A stretch of DNA of 64,000 nt. Origin: Bacillus safensis (GTDB lineage Bacteria; Bacillota; Bacilli; Bacillales; Bacillaceae). Under the pieces are notes generated by a model. It saw nothing but the letters and a program-made list of their open reading frames with translations. It was not told the DNA's origin and did not search any database. Positions within the stretch are counted from its first letter, which is position 1. Each line of letters starts with the position of its first letter. Shown one piece after another: positions 18,712-27,058 of the stretch. Made by a program: the position numbers and the translations under genes. The stretch is taken from the NCBI GenBank assembly GCA_030159235.1, contig BSBG01000007.1:62001-126000 (forward strand). Reading direction: 5' to 3'.

Positions 18712-19455
18712 TCATACTGGATTTAAAATCCGGTTTAAGAATTGTTTTGTTCGTTCTTCCTTTGGTCGTTTGAAGATTTCTTCTGGAGGACCTTGTTCGA
18801 CGATGACGCCGCCATCAATAAAAATCACTTCGTCTGCTACTTCCTGAGCAAACTTGATTTCATGTGTCACAACTGCCATGGTCCAGCCTTCCTTCGCTAG
18901 ATCCTTCATGACCTTTAAGACTTCTCCGACAAGCTCAGGGTCAAGCGCAGAGGTCGGTTCATCAAAAAGCATGAGCTCTGGCTGAATGGCAAGTGCGCGG
19001 GCAATCCCGACACGCTGCTTTTGACCGCCTGACAGCTGGAATGGATACAGATCTTTTTTGTCCTCAAGACCCACCTTTTGCAAGAGCTGGATGGCTTCTT
19101 TTCGAACGGTTTCCTTTGGACGTCGCTGCACCTGGATAGGACCTTCCATCACATTCTCAAGCACTGTACGGTGCGGAAACAGGTGATAATCCTGAAACAC
19201 CATTCCGGATTTCCGGCGTAGCTTCAACAGATCAGCTGATTTATTCTTTTTCGAAAAATCAATCGAGAAATCATCGAAGGTAAAGGAGCCGCCATTTGGT
19301 ATTTCAAGTGCATTTAAACAGCGAAGCATCGTTGTTTTTCCTGAACCTGATGGACCAAGAATGGCCACAACCTGCCCTTTGTTGATCGTAAAATCAATCG
19401 ACTTTAAAATCTCATTTTCACCAAAGGATTTCTTTAAGCCTTTGACTGTTAGCAT
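18712..19455 (-). CDS. tcyC: L-cystine ABC importer, ATP-binding subunit
   Basis: A 247-residue polar amino-acid type ABC ATPase with Walker [11 protein letters not shown]-loop [11 protein letters not shown], signature LSGGQKQR, Walker [14 protein letters not shown] and H-loop VVTHE. It powers uptake by the TcyB channel and TcyA binding lipoprotein. The three genes run tcyA-tcyB-tcyC on the minus strand with overlap or short gaps, the same order as in B. subtilis, where they follow the srf/sfp region. Start at ATG 19455 with GGAGGGA upstream. Cystine specificity is taken from synteny; the sequence alone shows only a polar amino-acid importer. Confidence 0.9.
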   Translation of the reverse strand: MLTVKGLKKSFGENEILKSIDFTINKGQVVAILGPSGSGKTTMLRCLNALEIPNGGSFTFDDFSIDFSKKNKSADLLKLRRKSGMVFQDYHLFPHRTVLENVMEGPIQVQRRPKETVRKEAIQLLQKVGLEDKKDLYPFQLSGGQKQRVGIARALAIQPELMLFDEPTSALDPELVGEVLKVMKDLAKEGWTMAVVTHEIKFAQEVADEVIFIDGGVIVEQGPPEEIFKRPKEERTKQFLNRILNPV

Positions 19456-19467
19456 GTCGTTCCCTCC

Positions 19468-20160
19468 TTACCTTGCGACATATCGATCAAGTCGTTTTTC
19501 AATTTGATGCTGAACGAGCGATAGAATGAAGCAAAATACCCAATAAATCAGGGCTGCTTCCATATAAATGAACAATATTTGATCCAAGTTCGCCGCAGCA
19601 ATTTCCTGAGACTTACGGAACATCTCTGCTACGAGAATTTGAGAGGCAAGAGATGTATCTTTCACCAAGCTAATGAATGAATTCGATAACGGCGGAATCG
19701 ATACACGCACAGCCTGTGGTAAAATCACGCGGACGAGTGTTTTGCGATGCGTCATCCCGATTGAATAGCCAGCCTCCCATTGTCCTTTTGGAACGGAAAG
19801 GACGGATGCGCGGATAATTTCTGATGCATACGCACCTACGTTTAATGAAAACGCAATAATGGCACTTGGATATGGATCCAGTGTGATATTAAATGTCGGA
19901 AAGAAATAGAAAATAATAAACAATTGCACAAAAAGCGGCGTTCCACGAACGGCCGACACATAGATAGAGAAAATCCATCTGAGAGCTTTAATTTTAGACA
20001 TTCTAGCAAGAGCTGTCACAAGCGCGATAAATATACCAATGATAAAGGCAATCATGGCGAGGGGAATTGTATAATAAATCCCCTGCATCACCATTGGCCA
20101 GAAAGATTGCTGAAGAAGATCCCAAGGAATGACGACTCCTAGGATATTATTTTGTAACAT
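19468..20160 (-). CDS. tcyB: L-cystine ABC importer, permease subunit
   Basis: About 230 residues with five or so membrane helices and the HisMQ-type permease EAA loop (GQWEAGYSIGMTHRKTLVRVILPQA). It forms the membrane channel with TcyA and TcyC. ATG 20160 lies within the end of tcyA, giving a 14-base overlap and probable translational coupling; a TTG nine bases further upstream is an alternative start. The conserved VRGTPLFVQLFIIFY motif is typical of polar amino-acid permeases. Confidence 0.9.
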   Translation of the reverse strand: MLQNNILGVVIPWDLLQQSFWPMVMQGIYYTIPLAMIAFIIGIFIALVTALARMSKIKALRWIFSIYVSAVRGTPLFVQLFIIFYFFPTFNITLDPYPSAIIAFSLNVGAYASEIIRASVLSVPKGQWEAGYSIGMTHRKTLVRVILPQAVRVSIPPLSNSFISLVKDTSLASQILVAEMFRKSQEIAAANLDQILFIYMEAALIYWVFCFILSLVQHQIEKRLDRYVAR

Positions 20161-20962
20161 CTTCACCAAACCATTTCTTCGAAATCTTTGCGAGTGTACC
20201 GTCTTTCTTCATTTCTTTTAATGCGCCATTCACTTTGTCAACGACTTCGCCGCTGCCTTTTCTGAATGCGAAATAAGTTTCTTGAGGATCTCCCGTTTCA
20301 AATGCAACTTTTAGGTTTTTGTTCCCGCTTGTTTTCAAGTAATTCAATACGGCCAATTTGTCATTGAACGTCAGATCAGCACGTCCTTGCTGAATCAATT
20401 GAATGGATTGTGCAAGACCTTCAACGCCTTCAATCTTAGCACCAGCATCTGTTGCTAGTTTATTGTAGTTACTTGTTAATGATTGTGCTGCTTTTTTCCC
20501 TTTGACATCAGATAGTTTCTTGATGTCATTGTTATCTGATTTTGTCACAACAATGGCTTGAGACGTTGTGTATTTATCAGAGAAATCGTATTGCTTTTCA
20601 CGTCCAGTTTTACCAACTTGGTTCGCTACCACGTCAAAACGTTTTGAATTCAGTCCAGCAAACATGCTGTCCCATTGTGTTTCTTTGAATTCAGGTTTTA
20701 AGTCAAGACGTTTGGCTACTTCTGTGATGACTTCTACATCGTAGCCAGTTAATTTATCTGTCTTTTTGTCATGGAAGGTGAAAGGAGCATAAGTACCCTC
20801 TGTTCCGATCGTTAATACACCTTTATCCTGAATGGATTTCCAAAGGTCACCCGATTCCTTAGACCCAGATTGTTTATTAGCGTTGTCGTTTGCGCCAGAT
20901 CCACATGCAGTGATCAATGCAACACAAGCGCCTAAAATAATGGCAAAGAACATTTTTTTCAT
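20147..20962 (-). CDS. tcyA: L-cystine-binding lipoprotein
   Basis: A solute-binding protein of the SBP_bac_3 family, about 271 residues. The signal peptide ends in the lipobox LITAC, so the mature protein is lipidated and tethered outside the membrane. The body has the family pattern GTEGTYAPFTFHDKK, GYDVEVITEVAKRL, EFKETQWDSMFAGLNSKRFD and QGRADLTFNDKLA. ATG 20962 is preferred (GTGGGGA six bases upstream) over the GTG four codons earlier. First gene of the tcyABC operon. The gap to the next gene (20963-21677) holds its promoter on one side and a riboswitch leader on the other. Confidence 0.9.
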   Translation of the reverse strand: MKKMFFAIILGACVALITACGSGANDNANKQSGSKESGDLWKSIQDKGVLTIGTEGTYAPFTFHDKKTDKLTGYDVEVITEVAKRLDLKPEFKETQWDSMFAGLNSKRFDVVANQVGKTGREKQYDFSDKYTTSQAIVVTKSDNNDIKKLSDVKGKKAAQSLTSNYNKLATDAGAKIEGVEGLAQSIQLIQQGRADLTFNDKLAVLNYLKTSGNKNLKVAFETGDPQETYFAFRKGSGEVVDKVNGALKEMKKDGTLAKISKKWFGEDVTK

Positions 20963-21327
20963 TTTATTCCCCACTTTTCTTGTTGGTATTTACAACATAT
21001 GATCTTACAGAGAAGCAACCTAAAAGTAAAGCATTTGAAATTATCTTGAGCGAATCTCCCCAACTTTATGCCTGCAAATGCTCCATTCTTATATGAAATC
21101 GTCGAACTTACACTGCTATGAATATACCCAAATGAAAAGGATGCTCAAACTAAACATGTTCATGTGATCGGCATAAATGGAAAAAGCAAAATCAACGGAT
21201 ACGTGTGTATTTTAAAAAATGCTATATTTTATGAACCATTTCATATGCTAATGTGCTATGATTAATCCGGAAAAGTATTTTAATGTCAATTTTTCCATTT
21301 GATTCAAAAAATGATGCAAGCAGCAAT
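20963..21327. other. Intergenic region between tcyA and the riboswitch
   Basis: No convincing gene is seen. A TATGAT at 21257-21262 could be the -10 of the riboswitch transcript, which would place the start about 60 bases before the aptamer; its -35 is poor. A TTGATT further down (around 21299) is a second weak candidate. Confidence 0.35.
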
Positions 21328-21397
21328 ACTCGTATACCTTCAGTAATATGGTCTGAGAGTCTCTACCTAATTCCCGTAAAGAATTAGACTACGAGAA
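21328..21397 (+). promoter_or_regulatory. Guanine-class purine riboswitch aptamer
   Basis: All parts of the purine aptamer are recognisable: P1 CTCGTA (21330-21335) with TACGAG (21390-21395); P2 TTCAG with CTGAG; L2 containing AATATGG; J2/3 GTCTCTACC, keeping the purine-contacting U corresponding to U51; P3 TAATTC with GAATTA; and L3 CCGTAAA. The J3/1 segment GACTA has C at the position equivalent to nucleotide 74, which specifies guanine or hypoxanthine rather than adenine. Such riboswitches in Bacillus turn expression off when guanine is abundant, usually in xpt, pbuG, pur or nup genes. Here the next gene is a cytochrome P450. Confidence 0.88.
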
Positions 21398-21512
21398 GAT
21401 TGCTACTTAATCTTACTTATAGGAGAATTGAAAGGAACTACATCCATATTATATTGTTGGAATTTTCTAACGAACGACTTCTGTGCTTTGTTTCAATCAT
21501 GTATTCTTTAAG

Positions 21513-21584
21513 ACCAAGATCAGGTAGAACTTCTCATGCCATGTAGTGATATGGTGGCAGGTTCTCTTTATCTTGGTTTTTTAT
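21513..21584 (+). terminator. Riboswitch-associated intrinsic terminator
   Basis: A long stem pairs ACCAAGAT (21513-21520) with ATCTTGGT (21570-21577); inside, GAAC pairs with GTTC and TGCCA with TGGCA-like bases. A run of six T follows. It lies about 115 bases after the aptamer and about 95 bases before the P450 start, so it can attenuate the operon. A small AAGATT/AATCTT stem at 21396-21414 may belong to the switching region. Confidence 0.8.
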
Positions 21585-21677
21585 TTGTCCATAGACTGAA
21601 TGTATAGAGAAGGTAAACAAATTCTACTAACCAAAAATGCAACATGGATTCGAAGTTGAAAACAGAAGGGATGATGG

Positions 21678-22949
21678 TTGAAATTGAAAACAGAACAAAG
21701 TGTGAAACAGTTGAGTTTGTACAGTGATGAATATTTTGAACATCGATATGACATTTATAAGGAATTAAGAAATGAAGCCCCTGTTTGCTGGAATGAAGAA
21801 ATGAAGTCGTGGTTCATCACAAGACATGCTGACATGACGACAAACCTTCCAGGAGATCGCTTTATCTCCAGTCAGGTCATTCCTTTAAAAATGAGTAATT
21901 TAGATGAAGGAGAAGATCAACACTTTAAGGATATCATTGACATTATTCAAACATGGATGGTGTATCATGACCGTCCTGATCATACCGAGCTAAGGGGTTA
22001 CATGAATCGTGCCTTTTTAGTCAATGAAATTGAACTGATTACCCCTGAAATCAAAAAAATTGTCGCATCAATTATTGATCGTGTGCTAGAGAACAACACA
22101 GAATCATTTGATTTCGTAGAGGAAATTGCTCATCCTATTCCTGCAATGGTGCTCTGTAAAATGCTTGGTATCCCAGGAGGAGAAGTAGACAAGTTTATTA
22201 AATGGTCTGATGATATTGCTCTTTTTATGCAAAACTTTGTTGTATCTCACGTACCTAGTAAAGAAATAAGTGAACAAGTCAGAGGAAGCGTAAAAGAAAT
22301 ATATGCGTATTTATCAAATGCCATTGCTGAGAGAAGAAAAAAGAAGAAAAATGACTTGTTAAGCCGGCTGATCTCTGAGACACCGGGTGTGAATGGCGAG
22401 TTAACGGATGATCAATTAATTGCTCAGACGATGCATTTGATTTTTGGGGGTCATAAAATCCCGCAGTTTGTTCTTAGTAACTCCTTGCATTTGTTATTCA
22501 AAAATCAAGAGATTCTCGCCATGTTGAAAGAGGATATGTCGTTATTACCTAAAGTTTTAGATGAAACAATGAGGTTAGAAGGACCTATTCAATACATTGT
22601 CAGACACGCATCTTCAGATATTGAGTTACACGGAAAGCAAATGAAGAAGAATGATTCAGTTTATTTTTTCTTGGCATCTGCCGGGAGAGATGAGCGGGTT
22701 TTTGAACACCCTGATCAAATGGATATTACAAGAAAGGGCCCTCGTCATATGGCTTTTGGTGGAGGTTATCACACCTGTATCGCTGCAGCATTTGCTCGGG
22801 CAGAAATCATGGAAATATTAAAAGAAGTTATTACGCGATGTCCTGAAATACAGCCTTTATACGATCTTGAAAATCCGGAATGGACTTCTAACCCTACATT
22901 TACAGGGATATTACACATGGAAGTAAAAGTGACTAAGGATGAAGGATGA
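21678..22949 (+). CDS. Cytochrome P450 with non-canonical I helix
   Basis: A 423-residue soluble bacterial P450. The TTG start has AGAAGGG seven bases upstream. Heme-ligand loop: FGGGYHTC with Cys367, followed by IAAAFARAE, where the usual Gly two residues after Cys is Ala. The ExxR motif is ETMR. The I-helix motif (normally A/G-G-x-D/E-T-T) reads Gly257-Gly258-His259-Lys260-Ile261-Pro262, so the acid/alcohol pair for oxygen activation is absent. This suggests substrate-assisted proton delivery, peroxide use or an unusual reaction; it does not look degenerate elsewhere. No ferredoxin or reductase gene is adjacent. First gene of a four-gene operon behind the guanine riboswitch. The substrate is unknown. 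Confidence 0.92.
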   Translation: MKLKTEQSVKQLSLYSDEYFEHRYDIYKELRNEAPVCWNEEMKSWFITRHADMTTNLPGDRFISSQVIPLKMSNLDEGEDQHFKDIIDIIQTWMVYHDRPDHTELRGYMNRAFLVNEIELITPEIKKIVASIIDRVLENNTESFDFVEEIAHPIPAMVLCKMLGIPGGEVDKFIKWSDDIALFMQNFVVSHVPSKEISEQVRGSVKEIYAYLSNAIAERRKKKKNDLLSRLISETPGVNGELTDDQLIAQTMHLIFGGHKIPQFVLSNSLHLLFKNQEILAMLKEDMSLLPKVLDETMRLEGPIQYIVRHASSDIELHGKQMKKNDSVYFFLASAGRDERVFEHPDQMDITRKGPRHMAFGGGYHTCIAAAFARAEIMEILKEVITRCPEIQPLYDLENPEWTSNPTFTGILHMEVKVTKDEG

Positions 22950-22988
22950 CCTCATGTTGTTGACTCTTATGAAAGGAATGAACGTCAT

Positions 22989-23618
22989 TTGCAAACATCA
23001 CATCAAAAACCTGGAATCATCTTAATACATGAGATATATGGAGTAAATGATCATATGAGAAGTGTCATCCGATATTTTGAATTGGCAGGTTTTCACGTCT
23101 ATTGTCCGCATTTATTAGGCCGAGTCAAATACTTTGATGATGACAGGGAGGGTGATGCATATCGTTACTTCATGAATGAAGTTGGTTTTGAGCGTTCGGT
23201 AGACATTGTCCTTCATTTGGCGAACGAGATAAAAACAAAAGATAAGGATATCAATCTATTTGTATTAGGTTTTAGCGTGGGTGCAACAGTAGCTTGGCTA
23301 TGCAGCCAGCGTGGGGATTTGTTTTCAGGTGTAATCGGATTTTATGGTTCCAGAATAAGAGATTACGTCACGATTTCACCTGAGTGTGAAACATTGCTTT
23401 TTTTTCCTACCATTGAAAATTCCTTTCACCCTAAAGAAATGGTGAAAGTGTTGGAGGAAAAGAATGGCCTGTATGTGATGACGGTAGAGGGGAAACATGG
23501 ATTTGCCAATCCATATTCTGAGGCTTTTGAAGCGGCATCCAGAGACCTCTGTTTTCAAAAAATGAGTGAATTTATAAAAACTAACTCAAATAGAGACAGA
23601 TCGGCAGAGAGAATATGA
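22989..23618 (+). CDS. Dienelactone-hydrolase-family protein
   Basis: A 209-residue alpha/beta hydrolase of the DLH family: IILIHEIYGVNDHMRSVIRYF at the N terminus, nucleophile elbow GFSVGA with Ser96 (classic dienelactone hydrolases have Cys here), and GKHGFANP with the catalytic His. Start is TTG 22989, with GAAAGGA eleven bases upstream, so it is only moderately secure. The reading frame is the same as that of the P450, and the 39 bases between the P450 stop and this start contain no further stop. It probably hydrolyses an ester or lactone linked to the P450 product, an inference from operon membership only. Confidence 0.8.
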   Translation: MQTSHQKPGIILIHEIYGVNDHMRSVIRYFELAGFHVYCPHLLGRVKYFDDDREGDAYRYFMNEVGFERSVDIVLHLANEIKTKDKDINLFVLGFSVGATVAWLCSQRGDLFSGVIGFYGSRIRDYVTISPECETLLFFPTIENSFHPKEMVKVLEEKNGLYVMTVEGKHGFANPYSEAFEAASRDLCFQKMSEFIKTNSNRDRSAERI

Positions 23619-24799
23619 AGGCTCACAAATGGATGTCCTTGCAGTTTTTTGGCTTCTTTTTCACATTCGGTATATTTGTACCTTACTGGTCTATATGGCT
23701 TGTATCAGATAAAAATTTCACGCCTGATCAAGCAGGTATTATTATTGCGACAGGGCTGGTGACCCGTGCAATGACTACCTTTTTTCTATTTCCACTGGCA
23801 AGTCAGTATATGAGCTTGGCACGTCTAAATCAATGGGTGGTTTTTTTATCGGTTCTTCTATTTGCTCTTCTCATCCCAGCAAATAGCTTTCCTGCGGTGA
23901 TTGTGACTACCTTCTTCATTAGTTTGCTCTATCCAATGCCTTTAGCTATGCATGAAGCGATGGCATCAAAATTGATGAAGAAAGGAGAGATTTCGTACGG
24001 GCGAAGCAGATCTTATGGTTCTTTTGGATACATCGTGGCTTTGCTGCTTATGGGTGTCGTTATTTCTTTATTAGGAGAAAAAGTCATTATATACGTGATG
24101 ATTTCGGGTTTGATGATATTTGCCCTATTGGCTTCTATAAGACCCCCAAGCACTTTACGAGAAAAGAATGAACGGGCAGGAATGAGCATTAAAAAACTTT
24201 TCCAGTCAAAATCATTTGTGCTTGTTCTGCTTCTTTGTGTCATTCTTCAATCGGCACATGCGGCATATTACAGTTATGCTGTGCTATTTTTAGGCGAAAT
24301 AGGAGTTCAACCAGAGTATATAGGGTTTCTGTTGTTAATAGCAGTCATGGCGGAAATTGTCTTCTTTTTTATTTCTGATTCCCTTTTTAAAAAGGGTCAG
24401 GTGACGACTTTATTAATGTTTAGTGTCACGGCTTCTATTGTGAGGTGGACGTCCCTTTTTCTTTTTGATCATGTGCTGATTTTCATCATGTCGCAAATAC
24501 TCCATGCCTTTACATTTGGACTAACTCAAGTTGCCTTTATGAAGTACTTGGATAAAAATATTCAGAATCAATTCTTTCCATATGCTCACGGGTTATACGC
24601 AGCTTTAGGTTTAAGTCTTGGCAACGGTATTTTAACAATAGTGAGCGGTTATTTATTTTCTTTATCATCTTCCTATGCATTCTTAGGAATGGCGATTATT
24701 TGTCTGCCGTGTTTTGTTTTCATTTATTTCTTGAAAGTGACATTAAAAAATCACGATCATAAAAAAAGTACTGAGGAGAGACAAATCCATGCGAATTAA
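23615..24799 (+). CDS. MFS transporter (MFS_1-like / nucleoside-symporter-related)
   Basis: A 394-residue protein with about twelve hydrophobic helices. The start FFGFFFTFGIFVPYWSIWL and SYGRSRSYGSFGYIVALLLMG are characteristic of the PF12832 group, which includes phenylpropionate-type (HcaT) transporters and is related to nucleoside:H+ symporters. It starts within an ATGA overlap with the hydrolase stop, indicating tight co-translation. Under a guanine riboswitch a purine- or nucleoside-like substrate is conceivable, but direction and cargo cannot be read from the sequence. Confidence 0.88.
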   Translation: MKAHKWMSLQFFGFFFTFGIFVPYWSIWLVSDKNFTPDQAGIIIATGLVTRAMTTFFLFPLASQYMSLARLNQWVVFLSVLLFALLIPANSFPAVIVTTFFISLLYPMPLAMHEAMASKLMKKGEISYGRSRSYGSFGYIVALLLMGVVISLLGEKVIIYVMISGLMIFALLASIRPPSTLREKNERAGMSIKKLFQSKSFVLVLLLCVILQSAHAAYYSYAVLFLGEIGVQPEYIGFLLLIAVMAEIVFFFISDSLFKKGQVTTLLMFSVTASIVRWTSLFLFDHVLIFIMSQILHAFTFGLTQVAFMKYLDKNIQNQFFPYAHGLYAALGLSLGNGILTIVSGYLFSLSSSYAFLGMAIICLPCFVFIYFLKVTLKNHDHKKSTEERQIHAN

Positions 24800-25226
24800 A
24801 AAGGAGAAGGAGTATCGGGAGATAGAGGGGCAATTAGATCACATAATGAAAACGGATGTTTTTCAATTTTCACATGATCAATTGATACAAGTCAAAATCC
24901 ATTATGCAGCTTCTTCACGCAGGCAGGGGGTAGCTCTGATATCAGAGAATGGATTTTTACTAGGGGGAAAGATCATTGCCTCAACTTTCATATTATGGGC
25001 GGATGAAATAAATCGTGAACATATGATTACATGTGTCGAAGGTACGATGAATTTATTTAATGTATGGGAAGAAGAGAGAATGCTTGGTTATCATGATCAA
25101 TTGTCTGGTATGAGATTTGAAAAGAGACAAAATGATTATATATTATATCTATCATTGTCACGACAGCTATACAAAAGACACCTCTATGACATTCTCCCTT
25201 TCCCTTTTATCAGAAAGATCCATTAA
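24789..25226 (+). CDS. Uncharacterised 145-residue protein, last gene of the P450 operon
   Basis: I do not recognise this family. The ATG overlaps the MFS gene by 11 bases and has GAGGAGAGA upstream, so translation is credible. The protein is charged, has no signal peptide or membrane segment, and alternates short hydrophobic beta-like strands (GVALISENGFLLGGKIIASTF, ITCVEGTMNLFNVWEEERML), suggesting a small alpha+beta cytosolic protein. It could be a binding or resistance protein for the pathway compound; nothing in the sequence proves this. Confidence 0.75.
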   Translation: MRIKKEKEYREIEGQLDHIMKTDVFQFSHDQLIQVKIHYAASSRRQGVALISENGFLLGGKIIASTFILWADEINREHMITCVEGTMNLFNVWEEERMLGYHDQLSGMRFEKRQNDYILYLSLSRQLYKRHLYDILPFPFIRKIH

Positions 25227-25250
25227 AACAGATTTTTAAAAATAAACAGG

Positions 25251-25295
25251 AAACCAGTGTGTAAAAGTCTTCTAAAGACGCACGCTGGTTTTTTT
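25251..25295 (+). terminator. Terminator of the P450 operon
   Basis: Stem AAACCAGTGTG (25251-25261) with CACGCTGGTTT (25281-25291), one G-T wobble, followed by a T-run. The remaining bases to 25496 hold no gene. Confidence 0.85.
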
Positions 25296-25496
25296 ACTGA
25301 TAGCAGCAAAGATATTCATTTTGAGGGATGTTATTTGTGCGAACATTACTAAAATAAAGACTTTGAGACAGTGACCATAGAAGGAAGCATATTTATTATA
25401 AAAGATGTATAATTAGTAGGTTGTTTTGAAAATGGAATGAATCACATGGAGACATGTTTTGATAACAGAGCATCTTAGAAGAAGGAGGGCATCATT

Positions 25497-26930
25497 GTGG
25501 ATGTTGGACAAAATCAGCCTGAACAATTGAAAAGAGCGATGACCTCCCGTCATTTATTTATGATTTCACTTGGCGGTGTCATTGGAACAGGCTTTTTCTT
25601 AGGGACGGGCTATACGATTGGACAAGCAGGTCCAGTCGGAGCCGTTCTTTCTTATATTGTGGGCGGATTGATTATGTATTTAACCATGCTGTGTCTTGGG
25701 GAGCTGTCTGTTGCACTTCCTGTGTCGGGGTCGTTTCATACGTATGCGACCAAATTTGTCAGCCCGGCAGCTGGTTTTGCTGTTGGCTGGATTTACTGGC
25801 TCGGCTGGGCGGCAACGGTCGCCCTTGAATTCTTATCAGCAGGACAGCTGATGAGACGCTGGCTTCCGCAAGTGGATGTGTGGATTTGGTGTCTCATATT
25901 CGGACTTTGTCTTTTCTTATTAAATGCCCGGTCGGCGAAAGCATTCGGGGAGTCGGAGTTTTTCTTTTCAACTATTAAAATTATTGCGATCTTACTCTTT
26001 ATTGGCGTAGGCGGAGCAGCGATGTTTGGTTTTATTCAAACAACGAGCGGTGAGCCCGCACCGTACTTCAGTCATTTTGTGAGTGATGGGCTGTTTCCCA
26101 ATGGATTGCTCGCTGTTGTGGTCACAATGATTACGGTGAACTTTTCGTTTCAAGGGACAGAGCTGATCGGGATTGCGGCAGGAGAAAGTGAAAACCCTGA
26201 GAAAACCGTTCCCCGCTCGATTCATCATACCGTATGGCGTACACTCGTCTTTTTCGTCTTATCGATTTTCGTCTTAGCGGGTATGGTGCCTTGGAAGGAA
26301 GCGAGTGTGCTAGAAAGTCCATTTGTTACTGTGTTTGAAAGAACGGGCATTCCTTTTGCAGCAGACATCATGAACTTTGTTATTATCATTGCTTTGTTAT
26401 CTGTTGCTAACTCTGGCTTGTATGCATCAACGAGAATGTTGTATTCCTTATCGAAGGAAGGAATGGCAGGAAAAGCATTTAGATGCGTCAATCAGCGCGG
26501 TATTCCGATGAATGCCCTACTGCTCACCTTCCTATTTACAGGGATTTCTCTCTTATCCGGATTCTTTGCAGAGAAAACGGTATTTGCATGGATCGTGTCC
26601 ATTGCCGGCATGAGTGCCCAGACAGGCTGGATCACGATTACATTATCACAGCTGCTTTTCCGTAGAAAATACTTGAAAGCAGGCGGAAAGCTGGAAAACT
26701 TAAAATTTAAAACGCCTCTTTATCCGGTGCTGCCAATCATTGCGATCACACTGAATACCATCGTGTTGGTCAGCCTTGCCTTTGATCAAGAGCAGCGTAT
26801 CGGGCTATATGTCGGCGTACCGCTCATGATCATCGGGTATGTTGTCTATCACCGCTATGTGAAAAAGCATCAGGCACAAAGTGAGCCGCTGAAGCTGCAG
26901 ATCCGCGGAGATGACGAGATCCGGTTTTAA
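25497..26930 (+). CDS. Amino-acid permease, RocE/RocC-type (APC family)
   Basis: A 477-residue membrane protein with twelve predicted helices. The N terminus MTSRHLFMISLGGVIGTGFF and the segment NFSFQGTELIGIAAGESENP are hallmarks of the amino-acid transporter subfamily that includes B. subtilis RocE, RocC and YbgF. Start GTG 25497, with AGAAGGAGGG upstream. Arginine/ornithine or another cationic or neutral amino acid is a reasonable substrate class, but the exact one is not determined. It is transcribed alone between two terminators. Confidence 0.88.
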   Translation: MDVGQNQPEQLKRAMTSRHLFMISLGGVIGTGFFLGTGYTIGQAGPVGAVLSYIVGGLIMYLTMLCLGELSVALPVSGSFHTYATKFVSPAAGFAVGWIYWLGWAATVALEFLSAGQLMRRWLPQVDVWIWCLIFGLCLFLLNARSAKAFGESEFFFSTIKIIAILLFIGVGGAAMFGFIQTTSGEPAPYFSHFVSDGLFPNGLLAVVVTMITVNFSFQGTELIGIAAGESENPEKTVPRSIHHTVWRTLVFFVLSIFVLAGMVPWKEASVLESPFVTVFERTGIPFAADIMNFVIIIALLSVANSGLYASTRMLYSLSKEGMAGKAFRCVNQRGIPMNALLLTFLFTGISLLSGFFAEKTVFAWIVSIAGMSAQTGWITITLSQLLFRRKYLKAGGKLENLKFKTPLYPVLPIIAITLNTIVLVSLAFDQEQRIGLYVGVPLMIIGYVVYHRYVKKHQAQSEPLKLQIRGDDEIRF

Positions 26931-26959
26931 AATCAAAAAACACTAAATTTAAGATATTT

Positions 26960-26997
26960 AAAAACACCTCTGATCTTAATCTGAAGGTGTTTTTTTC
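26960..26997 (+). terminator. Terminator after the amino-acid permease
   Basis: Stem AAAAACACCT (26960-26969) with AGGTGTTTTT, followed by a T-run ending near 26997. Confidence 0.85.
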
Positions 26998-27058
26998 TTG
27001 AAGTGATTCTGGAAAGTACTATTTAACTGAGCTGTAGTTCTCAACTAACCAACAAAAG

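Noticed and set aside
21428-21511. 27-codon leader peptide frame between riboswitch and terminator
   Set aside because: TTG start only two bases after AGGAG, too close for initiation; kept only as a remark on the long expression platform.
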